This document shows, one piece after another, positions 1 to 8,135 of a stretch of DNA of 64,000 nucleotides (position 1 is its first letter; every line of letters begins with the position of its first letter). Source of the DNA: Nocardioides panaciterrulae (GTDB lineage Bacteria; Actinomycetota; Actinomycetes; Propionibacteriales; Nocardioidaceae); the NCBI RefSeq assembly GCF_013409645.1, contig NZ_JACCBG010000001.1, positions 496,001 through 560,000 of the forward strand, written 5' to 3'. The notes below the pieces were generated by a model, which was not told the DNA's origin, did no database searches, and saw only the letters and a list, made by a program, of their open reading frames with translations. A program made the translations under genes and the position numbers.

Positions 1-1644
1 CTGCTGATCGTCGGGGCGGCGTTCCGGTCGGTGGTGGCGCCGCTGCTGGCCGCCGTCACCACCGGGGTGGCCTACCTGCTCACCGTGCACCTCTCCGGGG
101 AGCTGGCGCAGATCCTCGGGTTCGCCACGCCCAGCGAGCTGGAGCCGGTCATCGTCGCGCTGCTGCTCGGGGTGGTCACCGACTACGTCGTGTTCTACCT
201 CACCGCGCTGCGCGAGCAGCTCGAGTCCACCGCGGACCGGCTGGAGGCCGCACGCTCGGCCACCGCCCGGTGCACGCCGATCGTCGCCGTCGCCGGCCTC
301 GCGGTCGCCGCCGGCACCGGGGCGCTGCTGGTCGCGCAGTCGCTGTTCTTCCGGGCCCTGGGCCCGGCGCTGGTGTTCACGGTGCTCCTCGGGCTGCTGG
401 TGGCGGTGACGCTGGTGCCGGCGATGCTGTCGGTGCTCGGCGGGTGGGCGTTCTGGCCGGTGCGGCCCCGGGCACGGCGGCCGGCCCCCCGGCCCGAGAC
501 GCTGCGGATGCGGGTCCTGGCCGCGCTGACGCACAGCCGGCGCGCCGCGGGGCTCACGGTCGCCGGCTGCGTCGCGGTCCTGCTGGTCGCGGCGCTGCCG
601 CTGCTGAGGATGGACCTGGGTGTCTCGTTCGTGGGGTCGCTGCCACCCGACAACGGGGTCCGGCAGGCGGCCGATGCGGCGCGGGCGGGCTTCGCCCCCG
701 GCATCTTGTCACCCACCACGGTGCTGCTCGAGGGGAAGCGGCTCGACCGGCAGCGCGGCCGGCTGCGTCGCCTCGGCCAGTCGCTGGAGCAGCAGCCGGG
801 GGTCGCGGGCGTGCTCTACCCGGGCTCGCTCCCGCGGCGGCTGGAGCGAGGTGTGCTGACGACCCGGGACGGCCGGGCCGCTCGGCTCCTGGTCGTCCTC
901 GACCACCCGGCGCTCGGGGCCACCGCGATCAACACCGTGGACCACCTCGACAGCCGGCTGCCCGCCCTGCTGCGCGACAGCGGGCTGTCCACCGCCACCG
1001 CCGGGCTCGCCGGCGACACGGCGACGGCGGCGTACATCGTAGACCAGACCAGCGGGGACCTGTTGCGGATCGCGCTGGCGGCGCTCGCCGCGAACCTGCT
1101 GATGCTGATCATCTTCCTGCGCGCCGTGGTCGCCGCCGCCTACCTGCTGCTGGGCAGCCTGCTCTCGCTGGGGGCGGCGCTCGGGCTGACGACGCTGGTT
1201 TTCGGGCACCTGGACCCCGGGGCGGGACTGACCTTCTACGTGCCGTTCGCGGGGGCCGTGCTGCTCCTCGCGTTCGGCTCGGACTACAACATCTTCGCGG
1301 TGGGGAACGTGTGGGAGGTGGCGCGGACCCGGCCCCTCTCCGAGGCGGTCGCCCTGGTGATGCCCGGCACGATCACGGCGATCCTGGTGGCCGGACTCGC
1401 ACTGGCGGCCAGCTTCGGCCTGCTGGCGGTGGTGCCGCTGGTGCCGTTCCGGCAGCTCGCCCTCGTCATGCTGGTCGGGATACTGCTGGACGTGCTGGTG
1501 GTGCGCTCGCTGCTGCTGCCGGCGATGCTGACGGTGGTCGGCCCGGCCAGCGCCTGGCCGAGCCGGCTGGGAGGCTCGCCGCCGGCCGACCCCGCGCCGG
1601 GGCCCGCCGTCGGGCCGGAGACGACGAGCGCCGCAGGGCGATGA
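1..1644 (+). CDS. MMPL/RND-family membrane transporter, C-terminal part (5' end outside window)
   Basis: The frame is open from the first base, so about 547 residues of a larger protein are seen. It alternates hydrophobic segments with a soluble domain (about residues 200-345) and carries two Asp-Tyr pairs inside transmembrane helices (TDY near residue 61, SDY near 428), the arrangement of the two proton-relay pairs in MmpL transporters that export lipids or other hydrophobic molecules by proton motive force. The tail after the last helix is Pro/Ala-rich. It ends 141 bp before the next gene, and a separate promoter lies in that gap, so co-transcription with the peptidase pair is possible but not required. 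Cargo is unknown. Confidence 0.9.
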   Translation: MLIVGAAFRSVVAPLLAAVTTGVAYLLTVHLSGELAQILGFATPSELEPVIVALLLGVVTDYVVFYLTALREQLESTADRLEAARSATARCTPIVAVAGLAVAAGTGALLVAQSLFFRALGPALVFTVLLGLLVAVTLVPAMLSVLGGWAFWPVRPRARRPAPRPETLRMRVLAALTHSRRAAGLTVAGCVAVLLVAALPLLRMDLGVSFVGSLPPDNGVRQAADAARAGFAPGILSPTTVLLEGKRLDRQRGRLRRLGQSLEQQPGVAGVLYPGSLPRRLERGVLTTRDGRAARLLVVLDHPALGATAINTVDHLDSRLPALLRDSGLSTATAGLAGDTATAAYIVDQTSGDLLRIALAALAANLLMLIIFLRAVVAAAYLLLGSLLSLGAALGLTTLVFGHLDPGAGLTFYVPFAGAVLLLAFGSDYNIFAVGNVWEVARTRPLSEAVALVMPGTITAILVAGLALAASFGLLAVVPLVPFRQLALVMLVGILLDVLVVRSLLLPAMLTVVGPASAWPSRLGGSPPADPAPGPAVGPETTSAAGR

Positions 1645-1717
1645 GCCGCGGCGTACCTTCCGGACGGTTGATCGCGCGGTCCGGTGCGTCCGGGGTCGTT
1701 CGGGCCTCCCCACCCCG

Positions 1718-1743
1718 GTTTGGTGGCAGCGGGGCACGGGTAC
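1718..1743 (+). promoter_or_regulatory. SigB-like stress promoter before the repeat-protein/M50 pair
   Basis: GTTT (1718-1721) is followed after 16 bp by GGGTAC (1738-1743), matching the GTTT-N14-16-GGGTAY pattern known for SigB/SigF-group promoters of actinobacteria and Bacillus. The expected transcript start is about 35 nt before the ATG at 1786. The same pattern precedes an RsbW-like gene and the gas vesicle operon in this window. Confidence 0.5.
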
Positions 1744-1785
1744 GTGGCCCGCACCAAAACGTCTCATCAACCATGGGGGATCGCC

Positions 1786-2517
1786 ATGACCGACCACAAC
1801 GACGTCCGGGGCCTCTCGGAGGCCGAGCTCGCGGCCGAGGAGGGCGTCGCGCTGCCCGACAAGGAGGTCGTGTCGATCCTCGACCTGAACGCCGACCTCG
1901 ACCTGGCCATCGACGCGGCGGCGCCGATCGACCTCGGGGTGGCCGCGAACGCGAACGTCGCCGCGCCGATCGACGCCTCGGTCGGCGCCAACGTCCTCTC
2001 CGCCGGCTCCACGGCCCAGGCGCTGTCGGACCAGGGCGCCCTGATCAACCAGGGCATCCACGCCGACGCCACCGCCAACGCGGCCCAGGACAGCAGCCTG
2101 GAGCAGGGGGCCGCCCCCGACGGCACCGACACCACCGCCGATGGCACCACCGCCGGCGGCACCACGGACGGCACCACGGCCGACGCCGGCACCTCGCTGC
2201 CGACCGACGGCAGCACCGCCGACCCGGGCGCTGCCGTGGGCGGCGCGGGCTCCACCGCCGGCAGCCTCGCGGACGGCAACCTGCTCAACGTCGACGTCAA
2301 CCTCGACGGCGACGCCAACATCGCGGCCCCGATCAACGGCGCGGTGGCCGCCAACGCCAACGTCGCCGCCCCGATCGACGCCTCGGTCGCGGCGAACGTC
2401 GGCTCGATCGACAGCGACGCCGTCTCGGTCGCCCAGCAGGACGCCGTCATCAACCAGGACATCGACGGCTCCGCGACCGCGAGCTCCGACCAGACCTCCG
2501 ACATCACCCAGCCGTGA
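1786..2517 (+). CDS. Internally duplicated Ala/Asn/Val-rich protein, candidate substrate of the adjacent M50 peptidase
   Basis: A 243-residue protein with no signal peptide and no cysteine. Residues 1-40 are charged and leader-like (LSEAELAAEEGV). A block at about residues 46-70 (AAPIDLGVAANANVAAPIDA and following) recurs almost unchanged at about 181-205; each copy is followed by a Gln/Asn/Asp-rich stretch (DQGALINQ; QQDAVINQD) and a Thr/Ser-rich end. A Thr/Gly/Asp-rich linker joins the halves. The ATG at 1786 is preferred over upstream in-frame starts because it follows the promoter and begins the charged leader. The stop overlaps the GTG of the M50 peptidase gene (GTGA), so the two are translationally coupled. 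I recall similar sequences beside M50 genes in other actinobacteria, sometimes labelled peptidoglycan-binding, but the function is unknown; a modified or cleaved secreted peptide is an inference. Confidence 0.75.
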   Translation: MTDHNDVRGLSEAELAAEEGVALPDKEVVSILDLNADLDLAIDAAAPIDLGVAANANVAAPIDASVGANVLSAGSTAQALSDQGALINQGIHADATANAAQDSSLEQGAAPDGTDTTADGTTAGGTTDGTTADAGTSLPTDGSTADPGAAVGGAGSTAGSLADGNLLNVDVNLDGDANIAAPINGAVAANANVAAPIDASVAANVGSIDSDAVSVAQQDAVINQDIDGSATASSDQTSDITQP

Positions 2518-4976
2518 CCACGACCGGGGGGCGCGGCGACCTCGTCGAGCCCGGACCCGGCGCTGCGCCCGGACCGGGGGACGACGCGGAGCGTCCCCCG
2601 GCCCGGGCGGACGGCGTACAGCTCATGGGCGAGATGCCCGGCTCGGGCTACCGGACGCCGCCGGCGCTGGCCCGCCGCGCCGACGGGCAGGTCGTCCAGC
2701 TCACGCCGCTGCTCTACCTGCTGCTCTCCGCGCTCGACGGTCGCCGAGGCCACGACGAGCTCGCGGCCCACCTGTCCAAGGCCACCGGCCGGGGGGTGTC
2801 GGGCGCCAACGTCGCGCAGCTCACCACCAAGCTCCGCTCGCTCGGCCTCGCGGCCTCGCCCGACGGCAGCCCGCCGGAGCTGAGGCGCAGCAACCCGTTG
2901 CTGGCGCTGCGGTTCAAGGCGGTGGTCTCCGACCCGGAGCGGACCCGTCGCCTGACCGCGCCGTTCGCGCGGCTGTTCCACCCGCTGCTGGTCGCCCTCG
3001 TGCTCGCGGTCTTCGCGTGGATCAGTTGGTGGGTGCTGTTCGACCGCGGCCTCGCCAGCGCCACCCACGACGCCTTCGCTCGCCCCGGCCTGCTGCTGGT
3101 GGTGCTCGCCGTCACCGTGCTCTCCGCGGGCTTCCACGAGTTCGGCCACGCCGCGGCCGCGCGGCGCGGGGGCGCGACGCCCGGGGTGATGGGGGTCGGG
3201 CTCTACCTCATCTGGCCGGCGTTCTACACCGACGTCACCGACTCCTACCGGTTGGGCCGCGGGGGCCGGCTCCGGACCGACCTGGGGGGTCTCTACTTCA
3301 ACGCCCTGGTGGTGGTCGGCACCGCCGCGGTGTGGTGGGTGAGCCGCGACGACGCGATCCTCCTGCTGGTGGCGACGCAGGTGCTGCAGATGCTCCACCA
3401 GTTGCTGCCGCTGGTCCGGTTCGACGGCTACCACGTGCTCGCCGACGTGACCGGCGTCCCGGACCTGTTCCAACGGATCGGGCCCACCCTGCGCGGACTG
3501 CTGCCCTGGCGTCGGCGCGACCCACAGGCGCGGATGCTCAAGCCCTGGGCGCGGGCGGTCGTGTCGGCCTGGGTGCTCGTCGTGGTGCCGGTGCTGGCGC
3601 TGACGCTGCTGGTGCTGGTGACGACCTTCCCGCGCATCGTGGGGAGCGCGCTGGCCAGCAGCCGGTTGCAGTGGGGCACGCTGCAGGCGGCCTTCGGGGA
3701 CGGTGACCTGCTTGCGGTCGCCGCACACGCCGTGGCCGCCCTGGTGGTGCTGCTCCCGCCGCTGGCGATGGCGGTCGCCCTGTTCCGGGTGGGACGCCGG
3801 CTCGCCAGGGCGGTGTGGACGCGCACCGCCGGCCACCCCGTACGACGGGGCCTGGCGCTGCTGGTGGCGGCCGCCCTGGCCGCCGGGCTGGTGTGGTCGT
3901 GGTGGCCCTCGCCCGAGCGCTACCGGCCGGTGCAGGCCTACGAGGGCGGCACCCTGGGCGACGCGCTGGCGCTCGCGCGGCCCGCGACCGGGTTCGGGGC
4001 CGGCACCGAGGGCCGAGCGGCGGTCTACCTGCGCCCGGGACAGGCGCCGCCGACCCGGGAGCACCCGATGCTCGCCGTGGTGCTGGTGCCGCACGACGGC
4101 CCGGCGTCCGGCCAGACCGCCGGCCTCCCCGACGGGGCCGGCGCGGCGGACGCGGGTGCGTCGTCCGTGGCTCCGGGCACCTGGGTCTTCCCCATCGAGC
4201 CGCCCGCGGCCCCCGGCGAGGGCGACACCCAGGCCGTGGCGGTCAACACCACCGACGGCACCACGGTCTACGACACCGCCTTCGCGCTCGTCTGGGCCGA
4301 CCCGAACACGCCGGTGGACAACACCAACGAGGCCTTCGCGCTGGCGAGCTGTCGTGACTGCGCCGCGGTGGCGGTCTCGTTCCAGGTGGTGCTGGTCACC
4401 GGGCAGGCCGACGTGGCGGTGCCGCAGAACCTGTCGGTGTCCGCCACTGACGGCTGCGTGGGCTGCCTGTCCTACGCGCTCGCCGTCCAGCTGTTCGTGA
4501 CGCTGGACGGGCCGCTGAGCGACGGGGCCAACGCGAAGCTCGACGACCTGTGGCAGCAGATCGCCCGGTTCGGTGACCACGTCGAGGACGTGCCGCTGTC
4601 GGAGATCCGCGCCCAGCTGACCGACTTCGAGACGCAGATCCTCGCCATCATCGAGGAGGACCAGCCGACGGTGACCGACCCCGGCACCGCGACCGACCCG
4701 TCGGCATCCGCGTCGGCGTCGCCGTCGACCAGCCCCTCGGCGGACCCCTCGTCCTCGGCCGACCCCTCGGGCTCGGCCTCCCCGACGGCGACGGTCCCAG
4801 CCACCTCGGGCGCGACGGCGAGCGGATCGCCGTCGGGCGTGCCGGACCCCACGGGCTCGACCAGCGCCTCGCCGGGCGTCAGCCCCTCGACGTCCCCGTC
4901 CCCGAGCAGCACCGCGGCCTCGCCGACCCCCAGCGGCAGCACCACCTCGGCCTCGCCCACCGCGAGCCCGTCCTGA
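2514..4976 (+). CDS. M50 (site-2-protease-type) membrane metallopeptidase with PqqD/RRE-like N-terminus and secreted Cys-pair domain
   Basis: An 820-residue protein starting at a GTG that overlaps the previous stop; ATG 2625 is a weaker alternative. Residues about 46-115 resemble PqqD-type RiPP recognition elements (RRADGQVVQLTP, then a helical winged part). About seven membrane segments follow, with the zinc motif HEFGH (H208, E209, H212) and the distal ligand motif FDGYH (D304), as in S2P and YydH-like peptidases. After the last helix comes an outside domain with two Cys pairs (C613/C616 CRDC; C648/C651 CVGC) and then a Ser/Thr/Pro tail of about 100 residues typical of wall-spanning stalks. 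The domain set suggests binding of a leader peptide and intramembrane cleavage of the neighbouring repeat protein. That pairing is inferred from coupling and domain logic, not shown. Confidence 0.85.
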   Translation: MTTTGGRGDLVEPGPGAAPGPGDDAERPPARADGVQLMGEMPGSGYRTPPALARRADGQVVQLTPLLYLLLSALDGRRGHDELAAHLSKATGRGVSGANVAQLTTKLRSLGLAASPDGSPPELRRSNPLLALRFKAVVSDPERTRRLTAPFARLFHPLLVALVLAVFAWISWWVLFDRGLASATHDAFARPGLLLVVLAVTVLSAGFHEFGHAAAARRGGATPGVMGVGLYLIWPAFYTDVTDSYRLGRGGRLRTDLGGLYFNALVVVGTAAVWWVSRDDAILLLVATQVLQMLHQLLPLVRFDGYHVLADVTGVPDLFQRIGPTLRGLLPWRRRDPQARMLKPWARAVVSAWVLVVVPVLALTLLVLVTTFPRIVGSALASSRLQWGTLQAAFGDGDLLAVAAHAVAALVVLLPPLAMAVALFRVGRRLARAVWTRTAGHPVRRGLALLVAAALAAGLVWSWWPSPERYRPVQAYEGGTLGDALALARPATGFGAGTEGRAAVYLRPGQAPPTREHPMLAVVLVPHDGPASGQTAGLPDGAGAADAGASSVAPGTWVFPIEPPAAPGEGDTQAVAVNTTDGTTVYDTAFALVWADPNTPVDNTNEAFALASCRDCAAVAVSFQVVLVTGQADVAVPQNLSVSATDGCVGCLSYALAVQLFVTLDGPLSDGANAKLDDLWQQIARFGDHVEDVPLSEIRAQLTDFETQILAIIEEDQPTVTDPGTATDPSASASASPSTSPSADPSSSADPSGSASPTATVPATSGATASGSPSGVPDPTGSTSASPGVSPSTSPSPSSTAASPTPSGSTTSASPTASPS

Positions 4977-5009
4977 CGGGGAGACCGGCTCGCGGTCCCG
5001 GAGAACGAC

Positions 5010-5040
5010 GAGAGCCGCAGGTCGATGACCTGCGGCTCTC
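5010..5040. terminator. Strong inverted repeat between the M50 gene and tRNA-Phe
   Basis: Perfect 14-bp arms (GAGAGCCGCAGGTC and its complement) around a 3-nt loop. It lies 34 bp after the M50 stop and 5 bp beyond the 3' CCA end of the minus-strand tRNA, so it can end both transcripts. There is no T-run. Confidence 0.7.
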
Positions 5041-5044
5041 GCGG

Positions 5045-5121
5045 TGGTGGGCAGGGGCGGGGTCGAACCGCCGACCTTCCACTTTTCAGGCGGACGCTCG
5101 TACCAACTGAGCTACCTGCCC
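5045..5121 (-). tRNA. tRNA-Phe (GAA)
   Basis: Reading the minus strand gives a full cloverleaf: acceptor GGGCAGG/CCTGCCC, D-loop with AGTTGGT, anticodon loop CTGAAAA with GAA, T-loop GGTTCGACCCC, and an encoded CCA at 5045-5047. Confidence 0.97.
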
Positions 5122-5165
5122 AACCATCCGGTCCCGGGCGACAGGGCCGACCGGGGTGACGGACC

Positions 5166-7244
5166 TCAGGAAGGATACATGCGCGCCGGCGGGCGGTCAT
5201 ATCGGGATCGGGTGCCCGGGGAGGTGGCCCCCGGTGGCGGGCAGGGCAGCAGCGCGGGCACGTCCTGCGCACGCTCCCGGCGCCGGGCCGCCCCCGCGGC
5301 GAGGTCGGCCTGCCATCGGGCGCGCGGGATGGGGGTGAGCGACTCCGCGAGCGCCTCACGGACCACGCCGACCTCGAAGGAGTAGCGGTAGCGCGGCTCC
5401 TCGCGCACCACCCCGGCCGCCACCGCCGGTCCCAGCGCGTCGAAGACCGCGGTCGGCTCCAGGCCGGCGGCCTCGGCGAGCAGCGCGGCGTCGAAGGTCG
5501 GGTCGAGCAGGCTCGCGCCGGCGAGCAGGTCGAGCGTGCGGCGCGGGAGCGCGCCCAGCGCGGAGGTGACCACGGCGCGCACCGTCGCCGGCAGCGGCCC
5601 GCCCGGCAGCCGACCGTGGCGGGCGAGCTCGACCACCACGAACGGGTTCCCCTCGCTGCGTCGCGCGACGTCCGCGACCCGGCCCGGCCCCAGCGGCCCG
5701 GGGTGAACGGCCGCGAGCAGCTCGTCGACCTCCTCGGGGGCGAGCCCGCCCAGCGAATGGTGCACGGCCTGCGCCCTCCCGAGCGCGCCGAGCAGGCCGG
5801 CCATGGCGCCGGAGGCCGCCACCGGGGCCAGCCGCGAGGTGAGCAGCAGCAGGGGCACCGGCGGGCAGGTCTCCACCAGGTGGGCCAGGCCGACCAGGGT
5901 GGCCCGGTCCGCCCACTGGAGGTCCTCGAGCACCAGCAGCAGCGGCCGGCGGGCGGTGAGGCTCGCGACCAGGTCGACGACCTCCTCCGCCGCCGCCACC
6001 GGGGACGGCGGGACGGGACGGTGCGGCTCGGCGATGGCCGGCCGGTCGTCGGCCTCGCGCAGGCCGCTGGCCAGGCGGCGCCACGCCCACAGCTCGTCGC
6101 GTACGGCGGCCCGCGCGCAACCCACGCTGACGACCGCGAAGCCGCGCAGCCCGGCGTACCGCTCGGCCTCCCGGGCCAGCCGGGACTTGCCGAGCCCGTG
6201 CTCGCCGGTCAGGTGCAAGAGCTCCGGTCCGCCCGTGGCGCGGTCGACCAGCCGGCGCAGCAGCGCCCGCTCCTCGTGGCGGCCGACCAGGGCCGGCTCC
6301 CCGCCGGCGAGCCGGGCCGCGTCCGGCGAGGACGTCTCGAGGAGCGTCCCCGGCCGATGGTCCGCCGGCCGGTGGTCCGGGGCGGGCGCGAGGACCTGGT
6401 GCCGCACGATCGCGGTCTCCAGCACGCCCACGTCGGGCCCCGGGTCGAGGCCCAGCTCGTCGGCGAGCGCGGCGCGCAGCTCGCGCAACCGGGCGAGCGC
6501 CTCCGCCTGTCGGCCGGTCCGCGCCAGCGCGGTGGCCCACAGCGCCCAGATCCGCTCGTCCCAGGGGTTCTGGCCGGCCAGCCGGGCGAGGTCGGTGGCC
6601 GACGCGTGGCTGCCCAGCGCCAGCGCCGCGGTCAGCCGCAGCACCTCGGCGTCGAGCCGCAGCGCGTGCAGCCGGTCCCGCTCCAGGTCGGCCTCCAGGT
6701 GCACGCGCCGGCCCGCCCCGGGCCCGACGCCCGGCCCCACGTCCTGCTCGCTGCAGAGGTCGCAGAGCGGGTCGCCGCGCCACAACCCGAGTGCCGCCTC
6801 GAGCTCGTCGCGCCAGTCGGCCAGGACCGGTCGGCGGTCGGCCGGGTCGGCGAGGTGCAACGGCCCGGGGAGGAGCGCGGGCAGGGCCTGCGCGGCCCGG
6901 CGTACGACGGCCTCGAACCGCGCGGCGTCCACGGCGTCCGCCTCGAGGCGGAGGGCGTAGCCGCCGGGCTCGGTCACCAGCACGGTCGCGGGCGTCCGCG
7001 GGGCCCGCCGCGGCTCGAGCACCCGGCGCAGGTCGGCGACGTAGCCCTGTAGCGTGGTCGCGGCGGCCGCCGGCGGCGCGTCGCCCCACAGCGCCTCGCC
7101 CAGGGCGGCGGTGCTCACCCGGGCGCCCCGGTGCAGCGCGAGCACCGTGAGCAGGGCCCGGTGCCGGGTCGCGCCCAGCGCCCTGGTCCTGCCGCGTTCC
7201 ACCACGACCGCGGGCCCCAGGATCCCCACCCGAACCTCGTGCAT
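5166..7244 (-). CDS. SARP-family (AfsR-like) transcriptional regulator with AAA ATPase domain
   Basis: About 692 residues. The N-terminus (HEVRVGILGP, ATRHRALLTVLALH) is an OmpR-type winged helix, followed by a bacterial transcriptional activator domain to about residue 270 (LGLDPGPDV marks its end). An AAA module has Walker A GEHGLGKS at about 338-345 and Walker B LLLVLEDLQWAD at about 430. No LuxR or TPR domain follows, so it is shorter than full AfsR (near 1000 residues). I chose the ATG at 7244, which has a G-rich ribosome site, over a GTG seven codons upstream. It is transcribed divergently from a CGNR regulator across about 70 bp that hold a palindrome. Such proteins usually activate secondary-metabolite operons; no biosynthetic cluster is visible here, so its target is unknown. 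Confidence 0.92.
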   Translation of the reverse strand: MHEVRVGILGPAVVVERGRTRALGATRHRALLTVLALHRGARVSTAALGEALWGDAPPAAAATTLQGYVADLRRVLEPRRAPRTPATVLVTEPGGYALRLEADAVDAARFEAVVRRAAQALPALLPGPLHLADPADRRPVLADWRDELEAALGLWRGDPLCDLCSEQDVGPGVGPGAGRRVHLEADLERDRLHALRLDAEVLRLTAALALGSHASATDLARLAGQNPWDERIWALWATALARTGRQAEALARLRELRAALADELGLDPGPDVGVLETAIVRHQVLAPAPDHRPADHRPGTLLETSSPDAARLAGGEPALVGRHEERALLRRLVDRATGGPELLHLTGEHGLGKSRLAREAERYAGLRGFAVVSVGCARAAVRDELWAWRRLASGLREADDRPAIAEPHRPVPPSPVAAAEEVVDLVASLTARRPLLLVLEDLQWADRATLVGLAHLVETCPPVPLLLLTSRLAPVAASGAMAGLLGALGRAQAVHHSLGGLAPEEVDELLAAVHPGPLGPGRVADVARRSEGNPFVVVELARHGRLPGGPLPATVRAVVTSALGALPRRTLDLLAGASLLDPTFDAALLAEAAGLEPTAVFDALGPAVAAGVVREEPRYRYSFEVGVVREALAESLTPIPRARWQADLAAGAARRRERAQDVPALLPCPPPGATSPGTRSRYDRPPARMYPS

Positions 7245-7293
7245 GACACCCCCCGGGACGCTCACCCAACGTCACCTGCTAACGTGTTTAGGT

Positions 7294-7307
7294 CGTAACG
7301 TATTACG
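7294..7307. promoter_or_regulatory. Palindrome in the SARP/CGNR divergent promoter region
   Basis: CGTAA-CGTA-TTACG is a perfect 5-bp inverted repeat 8 bp before the CGNR start codon. A second TAACGT lies 16 bp upstream (7280-7285). The AT-rich TATTAC can also serve as a -10 box. A regulator binding site, possibly autoregulatory, is inferred. Confidence 0.4.
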
Positions 7308-7315
7308 GTGGGGCC

Positions 7316-7903
7316 ATGGCGCGAGGTCACGATTCCGACACGACGCGTCTGCCGACCGACCCCAAGTCCGCGCCGCCGGACCTCGAGGACCTGCGGACCT
7401 TCCTCAACACCGACAACCGCTACTACGGGTTCGACGCGCTCGACGACACCGAACGGCGGCCGCTGTTCTGGGCGCGGTGGCTGCCCGCCTTCGACGTCAC
7501 GGGCGTCGACGAGGAGGGCTGGCGCCGGCTCGCCGAGCTGCGAGACGCGATCCGGGCGCTGGTCTGCCGCGAGCCCGGCGCCGCGGAGCGGCTCAGCCGG
7601 GTCGCCGCCCGGCATCCCGTCCGGCTCGCCGTCGAGACCCGGGGCGACCGGCCGGTCGCCCGGCTGGTGCCCGCCGGCAACCGCCCGGAGGCCGCGATCG
7701 CGGCCACCCTGCTCGGCGCCGTCCGGGCCGCCCTGGACGACGGCCGGATCGCCCGGTTGCGGGTGTGCGACCGCGCCGAGTGCCAGTGGGTCTACTACGA
7801 CAGCACCAAGAACCGCTCCGGCCGCTGGTGCAGCAGCGACCCCTGCGGCGACGTCATGAAGGCCCGGGCCTACCGCGCCCGGCAGGCCGCGGTCCGCGGC
7901 TGA
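7316..7903 (+). CDS. CGNR zinc-finger stress/transcription regulator
   Basis: A 195-residue protein. The C-terminal domain follows the CGNR family layout: LRVCDRAECQW (C151, C156), a Tyr-Asp-Ser-x-x-Asn stretch, then WCSSDPCGD (C172, C177), so the four zinc cysteines are intact. The family signature Cys-Gly-Asn-Arg reads Cys-Gly-Asp-Val here. The N-terminal two thirds is the usual stress-response ABATE-like domain (FLNTDNRYYGFDAL). The start is supported by a purine-rich site 6-12 nt upstream. It is transcribed divergently from the SARP gene; the two may share an operator. Confidence 0.88.
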   Translation: MARGHDSDTTRLPTDPKSAPPDLEDLRTFLNTDNRYYGFDALDDTERRPLFWARWLPAFDVTGVDEEGWRRLAELRDAIRALVCREPGAAERLSRVAARHPVRLAVETRGDRPVARLVPAGNRPEAAIAATLLGAVRAALDDGRIARLRVCDRAECQWVYYDSTKNRSGRWCSSDPCGDVMKARAYRARQAAVRG

Positions 7904-7926
7904 CCCGGTCCCGGCTCCGTCTGGGC

Positions 7927-7976
7927 CAGGTCACGGGGCAGGTCACGGGGCGGGTCACGGGGCGGGTCACGGGGTG
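7927..7976. repeat. Short tandem repeat, 12-bp unit GGTCACGGGGCG
   Basis: Four consecutive near-identical copies with small changes (CA/CG/TG ends) lie between the CGNR stop and the binding-protein gene. Apart from this tandem, the 232-bp gap shows only a G/C-rich stretch and the ribosome site of the next gene. Confidence 0.85.
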
Positions 7977-8135
7977 GGACCGGACCCGCCCCAGCCCGGC
8001 CCCAGCGCCACCCCAGCGGGCCGGCCCAGCATGGCGGCGTCCCCCGACCAGGGGGGACCGGCCAGGGCAGGTCCCCATCCGGGCTCGCGGCCGGAGGGGC
8101 GCCGCCGGGGCATCACGACGGAGGAGAGGTCGCAG

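Noticed and set aside
1767..4580. 937-codon open frame on the minus strand opposite the repeat protein and M50 gene
   Set aside because: Composition is Gly/Arg/His/Gln-rich as expected for antisense of GC-rich coding DNA; the plus strand has clear domains.
7927..7976. 12-bp tandem repeats considered as transcription factor sites
   Set aside because: No relation to the nearest promoter and simple GC-rich slippage explains them.
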